From the NCBI RefSeq assembly GCF_000003815.2, contig NC_049980.1:18507808-18571807 (forward strand): 64,000 bases of DNA, read 5' to 3'. The position numbers and the translations under genes were made by a program. This DNA is from Branchiostoma floridae. Taxonomy: Eukaryota; Chordata; Leptocardii; Amphioxiformes; Branchiostomatidae. The notes under the pieces were generated by a model. It was not told where the DNA came from, did not search any database, and saw only the letters and a list, made by a program, of their open reading frames with translations. Positions 38,001 through 50,000 of this stretch are shown here, one piece after another. The first letter of the stretch is position 1; each line of letters starts with the position of its first letter.

Positions 38001-41000
38001 TATCTGAAGTTTGCATATTTTTGGGATTACTGATGCTTTTGATACCTAACAGTTTTTAATGTGGTGGTCTAGGGTACCTTGCAGATTTATGAAATTTTAC
38101 ATTTGTAACTGAAGAACAGTTGCATCAGGCTATATTCTTTTTTTTAGATCTTCCAAAACTTGCCACCAGAGCTGGACTTAAACAGGCAGACTCTTGGGGA
38201 GTATTTGACTCTGTTAGCTGAAGACAAGGTGATTCATTTCTTATTGTAAATGTGATAAGTGACTTTGCTCATTCATTTGTCTGTCCATACAAGCTAGAAA
38301 CCTGACATCTACAACATAAAAACATACATCATGCATTAACTAATCATTGGTCTGACTAGACATTCTATATCATGGTCTGGCTATCTTTGTTGTAAAGCTG
38401 AAGCCATTATGTCTTAGATACAGAAGTCCTAAAACTATGTTATCATGATGGTGATTTTTATGTGCTTATTCATCTAACAGTATCAACTGCTAAATTGATA
38501 AATGGAATCATCCCATAATGGAATATACTTTTTACTATCATTTTGATGTCTCCACATAAAATGACATGCCATGAGAAAAATGACTGATGATATTGTTGTG
38601 CTTAATTATTTGATAGCATTAAGACATGATGTGGGAATTTCAATTTGTAACATAATCCTGCAATGAATAGTGGTCCCTTAAGGTGGTCAATAATGGAGGC
38701 TAAGGTGTTCTAAAAATACCATTTAGTATGAACCTTGATTTTTTTTCAGGTACATGTATTATTTTTCTTCAGAATCATTTGAACTGTAAATCTGAACATG
38801 GCTTACCTGTGCAATATTTATGTGAATAAAGATTAGTGGGTACTGAAATAATGTGTTGCTTATTGGGGTCCCCCTCTGTAGTGGCCACCTGTCTATAATG
38901 TCCACATTTGGTCAGTCCCTAGGGGGCTGCTATAGATGATAGATGGGTTTGACTGTAGTTCAGACAACAGGCAATATCAGGCATTGAAGACCAGAATGGT
39001 ATTCCTTCACAGTATTTTTTCCACATCACAGTATACTGTGTACAGTACACAGTATCATGACAATCTTGGCTTCATCTTTGTCTTCATTCCAGACAGAGAT
39101 TGTGAACAAAGCAGGAGAGAGTGGAGGAGGAATGTACGTCCTCAGTATCCTTTACTGTTGACCATCCAGCCGTTCTGTTATTGGATCACATTTGTTGTTT
39201 GTCCCATTCATCATTTGCCCGTGTTGTTAAATTTCTTAAAATGCCTAAATCTCATTTAAAGCTTGCAAAAATACATTTTCATCAGTGTCATGTCATTAGA
39301 TTTTTGGACCGATAAAAGTGAAGTTATTGACACAAGAAGCAAATTTCTGCCCTAGGACAGAGGGATGGTGTGTAGATGCAGCCAAGGAGGTTGAACCTCT
39401 TTGATGCAGCCCTAATGTTATTATTTTATCCCTATTATTGGATATTACTAGGAAAAACATTTTCTGTAAACCTGAATCAGATATTCTACCCCCGGCTTTA
39501 TATCACATGGTGATGTTGCACATTCTGCTGCTAAAAACACAAAAAAGTGTGAATATCAAGCCAAGTCTACATGTATGATTTGCAAACATAAAAATCACCA
39601 ATATACAACTAATCACAGCAAATATTATAATTGCAATCCACCTAATAAGTATGCCTTCCTGGGGTATGATAGCTGCAATATACAGAAACATAGAATTTGA
39701 CATGTCAAAAACATACAAACCCAAAACAGTACCCCTGACAGAGGTCAACATCCTTTTCAGACATAACATACCTGGTACCACTGGAACCCACAAAAATCAG
39801 TGTTACAAGCCCAGAAAGATAGTTAACATGATTAATTCATTATTCCTTTAATGCAAGATAAAACAACAGAGACACTCATCTTCAGCTGCATACCTAAAAT
39901 GGTGACTGTCTTCTGCTTGAGTTTCAAAGACATGCAAGAGGCTTCATTATTGGACAGCTTCAAACAACAAATCTTAAGCAAACGAGGCTTTGATGAGACG
40001 AGTCATTTGGCCTGGCCAGCTGCTGCTTGTGAAGTATTTGCTCTGCTGATGGGCAATTTTACAAAGTGATACATGTACAGATAAAAGTACATAAGTACCA
40101 GTAGGAATATTTGGTGAAAAGATGGTGGAAATGTTTGTTCTGCAACAGTTTGAACCCCAGACCCTTTTATGTGGAGTCTTTATTGATAAATATAATAGTC
40201 TTCAAAGAGGAATCTTCTGTGACACTTGCAATTGAATTGTAATGGACATACATGTATATGAATTTTGTACTTTGGTATATAAAGACTCAAAGGATGGCCA
40301 ATGAAATTCCCAATAAAATGCCAAAAGATGTCTAATACAAACTCTCCACTTTGAAATCATGACGTGAAGTACAGTTGTATGTGTTTGCTATTTCACTACT
40401 GTAACAGTATTATTTCAACTGCATACATCGCCAAGAAAAACCCTTGTTAGTCCGCACAAGCATAAAAAATCTACATATATGAGTATGAAGGCAGCCATAG
40501 CTTTAGGCTTCAGGCTAATAATGTACTCAGTCTGATAAGTAAACTTAAACCCCAGCATTAAAGTTGACCCATCTTTCCAACAGTGTGTACATGTATGATA
40601 ATAGATCACATGGTTTTATTCAGATCTCAGGGTTTTATTCAGATCTTAGGGTTTTATCCAGAGCTCAGGGTCTTATTCAAAGCTCAGGAATGTATTCAGA
40701 TCTCTTGGCTGCCAAGGCTGTAGAATTGTCATTGTATATCAATAATTACTGGCCTTGAAGTGACCATTTCCAGTAGCAAGCATTATTGACAGAGCCCACA
40801 TGTACTAGAGGAGGAGGAGGCCCATTTCCGATCCAGTCAGGACAGGACTGAATTCTGTCTAGTTAGGTGTGCCACTTCTAGAGACTTGTCACGGATCAAA
40901 GAGTTAGGCATACTGGTAACACTTGGATATACACTACATGTAGCTGATATAAACATAGACATATTCACTTGTAACTTTCCTATGCCATATACAGTTGTAC

Positions 41001-44000
41001 CTACATTGCAGCTTGTAATAAAAAAAATCATTAAGATGTAGCAAACACACCAGTGGGCTTGGGCAGGTCACGGCTACATACATATTTGCATGTTGAGAAA
41101 AGAAAGATACGAACAACCTTAACTCGAGTGTCAGATATGCAAAAAGCACTGGAGACCCTTTGCAAAGCCAGCATTGAATCTGTTGTGCAAGAAAGGTAAG
41201 AATATTGGTCTTAAATGTCATCAGGTCTCTGTTATTCAATTTTTAGTGCTTGAATTACAAGTGGGTTGACTGGTATTTGGTATCATAATTGTGAAAGTTG
41301 GACCAAAATGCAAAACAGAATTCACATGTAATTTTGGTTGAGGAAAAGCAGGTAGAAATATATATGAAATGTTGCTGAAGGCATCTTGTTCTAAACAAAC
41401 ATTGTAACATTACATAGTTTAAACACAAGAACAATGTCATTTGATGTGTTCAAGTTAGACATCCAGGTAATAGTATACGCCAAAAAGCAGTTACTTATTG
41501 ACAAGCAACTGGATATGATTTTGGAAACGGTCAGACGTTTCAGACAACCATCGGGTGTCTTTCGTCAGTGACAATGTCAGTTGATAACATTAAACCACCT
41601 TTCTTTGTACAGATTCGGGTCCAAGTGTTCACGAATTTTCCGTCTGTTACTGATGAAACGTCACCTAGAGCAGAAACAGGTTAGTATGCACAGCATTATG
41701 GGTAATGTGCTGCCTTTCCCTCCATAAAATATCCCAATTTTGTGATTATTGCAAATAGTTGCAGTCACCCATTTTATAATTATTTCAATATTCTTTTAGT
41801 GGTTCCATTTCCTTGAAATATTACATGTATTTGCACAAGTATTCAGGTGCACGTAAGATGTTAAAGACTTTTTTTACTATGTTACATGTGCATTTGCCAC
41901 ACTATAAACCTTAGTGATTGAAATTCTATTAGAGCCAATATAGATGATAGCAATGACAGTAAAATAGCCAAGTACATGTATACAAGGACAGGTATAAAAA
42001 TTCCAAGTTCAAGTTGTTGAAATGAAGGTGAAGGAAGCAGGAATAATTGGGTACAGTACAGTGTACCCAGTGTAAGATGAAAAGGAGATATGCTGCCCCT
42101 CTGAGAGACTTAAATGGAACAGGTTTCCTAGTTCTGTGACATGCTACGTCCTTTTACATGTACATGGTAGAGTACATTGCATACATCTTTGCAACAAAAG
42201 ACTAAATTAAAAAGAAATCAAAGTTGAAAATTGCTATTGATTTGGAAACCGTATGACCCATGCATGAGCAATTTCAAATTGGTAACCACTGATTATGCAT
42301 GAAGGTACAGTGCCCATTTTGTTATGAATCATGTTCATGATAATGATTCCCTTAGAGTAAAAGAATAAGAGGCTTAAGAGGCTTGTAGAACTTGGTCTGA
42401 CAGACAATATGATACCATAAATATCATTGATTGATTGATAGACCCTCCATCAGGACAACAACATTTCACTACAGTCAAGCAAGTTGTGTGAGCTTCTCAT
42501 AATGCTTGTCAGTAATGCAAGATAAGATTAAAATTGGCCCCAGGGCAGGAATAATAAACTACAGTGTTCTCCATTATAGCTTTGATCCTTCAGTGCAAGT
42601 CGTTTTGGCAGATATATGTAACCTGACCTAATTAGATATTGACCGGGCCAGTAAGTTGTTGCACCTGAGGTCCCTATATGTGAGCCTGTCTGGAACAGGT
42701 TCCAGTGGTTACAGGCGCATTACTGTAGACTGTGGGGTCATGTAGTATATTATAGGCCAGGAGCAACAACGTGCAGCTCAAACTTTGGTAGGATTGGAGC
42801 AAACCAGAACACAGAGCAAAATGCAAAAGTATAATGACAGGATAAAATATACCAAATTAGATAGCAGTGACAGAATCACAGATCATCTTTAATACTAGAC
42901 TAAGTATAGAAACAAGTAGTAACAGTCAAGTTAGTAGAATAAGTTTCACTTTAAGTTTAAGTTGTATGTCGGCCAGTTGGAAGGGAAAGCTAGTGTTTGC
43001 ACTGTAATAATGCTGTAACTGTTACAATTCTACACCACAGTATTCAGAGCACATGTTCGTGGTGTCATTCGTCATCAGTGAGCCACGAACTTAAAAAGCC
43101 ATGATCATTTCACATCGCATATTGTATGACAGGAAGACTTATAGGACTTTTTAACTAATTATATGACCTTTGTTATATGGATGGCAGCTGAAAATCATCA
43201 GTGTTGAACCATGTAGTCAAGATTGATGCTGGTATTTAGGTTATCAGACATTATTAATGTTGGACAGTTGAAAGATTGTGGCAGTCTAACACTAGTCACA
43301 GATACAACATGCAATGAATTCCTAAAGAGAGAACATTTTCCATTCAAATTCATGAAAAAAAATTCCTCATGTGTTAATGACATGTACAGTTTCATAGACA
43401 ATATATCAGGTTCTGCAGTAAGTAGTCTGATGGCAGTAAAAGTCAAGTGTAACAAGAAATTCCCCCAGCAAGTCCATTTTATTCAGATTGGATGAAAACG
43501 TCAATGAGGTTCCGCTTATGGTGTAGCTGTTATGTCCAGATAAGGCACATATTCATTGACGAACAAAGGCAACCGTTGTCCTCAAGCTGCACGTAACCTT
43601 TAGAAGTTAATAATAGAGGTACACCCATTTGTTTTGTATCACAAGTTTATCCTGAATCCCAAATGATGTATCTGGCAGGATGAGATAGCTGCCTTTGGCA
43701 TCAATTTCCAGACGTACAGTGTTGTATTACTGTAAATCTTGCAGCATACGCAGTGTTTGTATCTTTATGGTAGAGTAAAACTGAGACACCACAAGCATGC
43801 CTGTAATCTTCCACTTTTGACTTTTTGTACTGTAGTACTCACACTTAAATCATGGTATCAGCCCCTGATACTGAAATTCTTTCCAAGAAATAACTAGTCC
43901 TGTCCCTGGTGCTGAAATACTTCCCACAAAAATAACTGGTCCTGTCCCTGGCGCTGAATAACTAGTCCTGTCCCTGGTTCTGAATACTTTCCACATAATA

Positions 44001-47000
44001 ACTGGTCCTGTCCCTAGTTCTGAATACCTTCCACAGTAGTAACTAGTCCTGTCCTTGGTGCTGAAGACTTTCCACAGTAGTAACTGGTCCTGTCCTTGGT
44101 GCGGAAGACTTTCCACAGTAGTGACTAGTCCTGTCCTTGGTGCTGAAGACTTTCCACAGAAGTAACTGGTCCTGTCCTTGGTGCTGAAGACTTTCCACAG
44201 TAGTAACTGGTCCTGTCCTTGGCGCGGAAGACTTTCCACAGTAGTAACTGGTCCTGTCCTTGGTGCTGAAGACTTTCCACAGTAGTGACTAGTCCTGTCC
44301 TTGGTGCTGAAGACTTTCCACAGTAGTAACTGGTCCTGTCCTTGGTGCTGAAGACTTTCCACAGTAGTAACTAGTCCTGTCCTTGGTGCTGAAGACTTTC
44401 CACAGTAGTAACTAGTCCTGTCCCTGGTGCTGAAGACTTTCCACACAATGAAGCAGTCTTGTCACAGATGCTGAACACATGTCCCCTTCAGATTTGTAAT
44501 TAGTAAGCTTCTTGTGGTCTCACAGATTTTTTTGCTACAAAATGGAAGTAAATAATAAGAAAGGAAATGTCAAGAAAACATCAATTGAATTACTGTTCTG
44601 TTTTAGGTTGAGGATATGGCCATGATTCCAGCCAAGGAAGCTAAAGAACTGCTGTACAAGTTGTTCTCTGAGAACTTTGTTACCATGCAGGTAAGCAGAA
44701 AAGCAGAATGTACAGTATTTACAGATTCATTACTCTGGGAAAATGATCTAGAGGGATAGGCACAGATTGCTTGACTACACATGCAACTTGTAGCACTAAG
44801 TTCACCCTGTCCCAATGAATTTTTGTTGTATTAACATCAGTATTTGGGACAGCATTGAAGACAACTTTGTCAGCTGGGAACTGTAGAAAATTTCCCATCT
44901 TTTCATAGTTAAGTCAAAATCCTACAAGTGGCCACTAAAACTACATGTACTTTTTATAATTGAATCAAAACCCTACAAATGTCCATTGAAACCAGTGTCT
45001 GGTTTCACGTTGATCCATCAGATCACAGATTTAAGTTTTACTCTTAGTCCTCTATTTTTATGAAGTTCTGCTATCAAAATCTTATTCTGAAGTGTCCAAG
45101 GAACAAGAAAATGAATTTGTGTGACCTAAACTCCCTTCATTTCTCTGGCAATAAAATTGTATGGATCTAAAATGATAAAGTGCTATATATAGCAATAATC
45201 AGGTAGATCAACAAATATCTTCAGAAAAATAGCTAGACAGCCAATACATGTATTCTGATTTCATAGTGCAGTGCAATAACAGCCCATCTATCAATTGTTA
45301 GTGTCGTTCGTGCTTCAAAACCTGGCTGGAAAAGATAAACCTGAGATACAATTCTTCAGGTACATTTATTATCATAACCTCATTGCTGGAGCTAATCCAG
45401 GATCAATATCATTGACGTCAGAAGTCTTCATGTGTACTGTTGATCTGTGGCAACAGTTTTGACACAGGCAAACCCCTGTAAATACATAGTCTCCCTATGG
45501 ATTTTTCCATAAATAGCCAAGCGTGCTAAGTCAGGCACTCCCAGGGCAATTGGGACTGCCTTGAGTGAGATACGGTCGTAGGACATAAAGAAAAATGAAA
45601 GTCAAAATTGCTTCATCATACATGTTTGACGGTAAACAGTAAATTCAACATGATCTACTGATGGAGTGTTAGTAATCCAAGAGGTATGCACTTCTGATAT
45701 CCATGTGCTCAAGATATGCTGGAGAAGGCATGGTTTATTGATAATGACAATCTCAGGTTACCAGGCAAAATTTAGAGAGTAACTGTTGAACTATGTTATG
45801 CTGATAGTGGAATAATTATGTCTGGCTTATCGGTGACCTTCTTCACTTATTGACTATGTTGTTTTATGTCCATGAACTGCAGGCTATGGATGGATGGAAA
45901 CAATTGGTTTCTAGTCTTCAATGACATGCTTCACAAAATATCGCTTACTGGGCAAATACAGTACTCCTAATGACTTATTGTATCACATCTGTAGGATGGG
46001 TTAGATTGAGTGGATGAATGAATGGACGAACGGATGGACCCCTGGACATTTATTATTATCATTGTGTCCGTGCTGCCCAGTCCATATAAGCAGCATGATA
46101 AAAAAAATGAAGATTACATGTCATTGAATAGGATCAGTATGCTTAAATTGCTAGACAGTTCATTTCATACCAGTCCCTGTCAAAACATCAATTTGACAGG
46201 GACAATATTGTTATCATTTATAATGGATTCAATCAAAAATGCAGTTTTGTTGCACAACCAATTAAAAATGAATTGCCTGCTATTGCTAGGTAATCTTTGT
46301 GCTACCTTCCTCAGGGAAATAGTGACTGGTACTACTTCCAGCTGCTAGGTGGCGCTGCAGTCAGAGAAATGTGGTCCCAATGTGACTAAGCTTCATTATG
46401 GTGTACTCATTTTTTCCTATCCATAATGGTCTCTTTAATCTACATGTATATCTGTTGTCTTCTCTTCATATGACCTTGGCCACCCTAGTTTTTACGGGTT
46501 ATAACTCTGATATTTTTCCTTTTCCCCCGTGAAGGAAATCCCAAAAACTCCAGACCATGCGCCGTCTCGGACTTTTTACCTGTTCGGCATCAACATGCAC
46601 CAGGTCAGCAGGATGCTGCTGGACAGGTGTTACAAGGTAAGGTACATTTTAAAAGTCGACAGATAATATTGTCTCCTCTAGAATACAGTCTGATAGTGCC
46701 ACAGGGACACATCATCACTGATGAGCCCGGGGTCATTGGGTGTTTCGGGTCTTTAATCACCATACACCCTCGCCCCAGCAACCCAGCAGAGGTTGATCAT
46801 TCCCTGACCTGTGTCCGTGTGGCTTCCATGGTTCCCCCTATGGAACCACAACCAACGTGAGGCTTTCTCTGCAGCCACCAGAATGTCCCTGATGGATTTT
46901 CGAAGCCAGAAACCTCTTACTCTAAGGAGTTTTTACATAAGCCATAAGCCAAAGATTGGCTCGCGCACCCCCGGCAACCAACCTCCACTGGTACACACCA

Positions 47001-50000
47001 GGCTCTCACCCCTTACTCTAACTTTGTACTACAAGCTCGGCATGCATACTTTGCCCTCTTCCGTTCGTTGGCTTCACTTATCCGCTCCTTTCAGGGAACA
47101 GTTAACTCCAGCAGAACCACTTGTCTGGTGGATTCTGACACTAGTACCATGTCTGGGTGAAGTAACTGTTTTTAGTTTATATAAAGTTGTTACATTATTA
47201 TTAAGTTATGCCTCAACAACAATTACAACCCTGGCTATTCTACTATACATTGTATATGCAAGTTTGAAATGTTTGGGGTGATTTTATACTTTATCGTTGT
47301 ATTGATGCTCTACTACAGAATTATTCCAACCATAAACTTTTAAAAAAATGCAAAGCTTTCTGTTCTCCCCTAGCATATAATATAACAATATATCCCTGCA
47401 AAACTAATTTACAGTACACGTGTATGTCTGAGTTTTGGACAGTTTGGAGATATTTCACATCAATCCATTTACAGTGTCTTAGACCTGTAAAATGTGTGTA
47501 CACACCATTTCCAAATCATTATTTCGATTTTGATGATTATCGCGTATGATAATGAAGTTTGGATTAACCTTGACTGCACGGTTAGTACATGTATTACCAG
47601 TACCACACAATATTGCCATGTACAAAACAGCACTGCCTTCCTTCTTGTTTCTATCTCATTTGGCACAGTTCCAGCATGTGACAGTTTGAGGTTATGCTGT
47701 AAACGATGGCCATTTTCTTGCTGAAATCATGATTACTTCCTCCCACTTCCTATCTAACCTTATTCTGTCTTCTATCCATTGACTATAGCTCTGACATTCC
47801 CATAAATCAGTCATGACAGTGTCATCTAACTTACAGCAATGTCATGGCCATGCTTTCCATCATAGTCTGCCCTAAGTGTTGACATTCTGCACTTTCCATT
47901 TTACCATGGGGTTTTAAGACACTATGGTTCATAAGAGGTCATTTTAAATGCTGCAACACAAAGCATTGAACTTTAGCAGTGACAGAGGAATATTGGTCTG
48001 ATCTATGCAGTGTCCATTTTCTTTGTTCGGTTCATTCTTCATACATCATAGGCCTTGCTTGAACACATTACTGTAACATTGTATTGTACATGTGCAATGT
48101 ACAGCCACTAGCTGCTGGCAATAAAGTTTTATTCTTGATTATTAATGACTGCAAGACAATTCTTTTTTTTTCAAGTACAAAACATGAGCACAATTGTCAA
48201 GTTGTCATTAGTTACTCGGCAATGATGGTTAGTGATTAGGCAAGGGGACACCGGGACTGTGGCAGAAGTAAAATACTGCTCCCTGGTTGTCATTGTTTGC
48301 TCATCTAATACAGGTGATTTATAGTCCTTAAACCTCCTCACTAAGACAGTCATAAAAGGCACCTGCTGTGTCACCGAATTCTGCCCTATAAATAACAAGC
48401 AAGTCTCTCTTTCTTGCCCATAAGATAACCTTGAACAGTAAATTTTCACCAGATGGAGGTTACATAAGTGCCCTTGGCAAGGTAGACTTATAGAGTTACC
48501 CTAATGGTCCTATTTCTGCTTTTGTCCACAGGCAATGGGGAACCTCATCAGCAGGAGAGAGCACGAGAACACAGAGAACAGGTGGGGAAAATCAATGTGC
48601 TACAGGCTCCTCTGTACAGGGGAATGAAAAGACTCAGCCAACTATCAAAGGCAACATGATTAGACCATTCAGTTTGAGGTGTGAGGAGGGTAGCTGTTAT
48701 TTATAGCTTCATCTCCAGGGATAGATTTGGCACTGGTGTTGAAAGACATCAGCATTCACTCAGGTTCCGTACTGGGAAAAGGTTAGATACTTAAATTGGA
48801 ACTTTGGTCAGGGGAAAGATGATGTGTTGTAAAGGAGTGATATATATATTGTATTTTTATTCACTAGGAATTTCAAAGTAGATGAAATCAACCTAATGTA
48901 ATTCCCAGGGCCTGTCAGAGGTCACACTTTCCACCACAAATCTATAACGGGAGGGGGCCATACTTCGACAGGGGTCCAAAGTTCGTCAGGTTTTAAAAAT
49001 CATTGTTGCGAAGAAATGCATAGATGCCTGCACATGAGAAGTACAACTAGCTGTAGACTAAACCTTGTTGTAAATAACCACAAAGGCGGGGTATGTGTCG
49101 AAGTTAGCAAGTCCCACAGATAACGATTGAAAAACTTGCACAAGTTTGACGCCTTCCGTGCAAGTTGACGAGCGAACGCATCGACACCATGGCCCGGGAA
49201 ACTCTTGAATTATTCTTCGCAAAATACGACATGTGAAAAAAATACCACCACACATAGAAATGATGTTTATTAGCCTTCCGAAAAATAATACCTGTGTTCT
49301 GTCTTGCCTTTAACTGGGTTGGATAAACGGAGCTAAAATGATGCCACAATGTTCACCGAGTCGGGGCCCCGCCATTTTACTATCCAGCACGAAGGCGGCC
49401 GAGCGATGCTCAACACGATGAACTTAGTCATCCCGTCCGTAGAGCGACAAACATTCAAGAAAAATCGATCCCTACCGACTAAAAAATCCTGTAGCCATTG
49501 CTGCTGCCAAAGACAGGATGACAAGGCAATCAATGAAGCCGAAAAGCGAAAATGCCATCACTGTCCAACGTAAATAATGCGCTGCCGTTTTGCGGCAAGT
49601 TGGTCTCACCGTGAGAGGTAAACAGTTGAACACACCGTATTTGAATAAGTCGCGTAATTCAAAATATGACCCATATTTGGTACAAAAAAATAATACTGAA
49701 AATTTTTAGTGCTATTCTATTTGCATAAGTTGTTTTAAAATGCACGGCGATGGTCTGGTTGTTACTATGTCGGAGTTTGGACCCCTTTTTTGTGTTGGAA
49801 CGTTCTGCTAGGACGCAAGCCAAAAACCTGCCGTAAGTTTCGTGCGCTGTCAAAGTACAGTGCGGAACGCTACCGTTAAATGAAATATATGTCTGTACAG
49901 CTTCAATCACAGTTATATGGATGTATACAAGATCTTAACTTGTTTTTGATGAGTTCACTGTAAAATGTACAATGACAAAAGCCATGTGCATCCACCTAGA

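Noticed and set aside
43850-44446. 198-residue minus-strand open frame
   Set aside because: It is entirely a 41-bp minisatellite; openness in every frame follows from the repeat unit lacking stops, not from selection for a protein.
40612-44452. Tandem arrays considered as CRISPR
   Set aside because: The units are contiguous without unique spacers, and the genome is eukaryotic.
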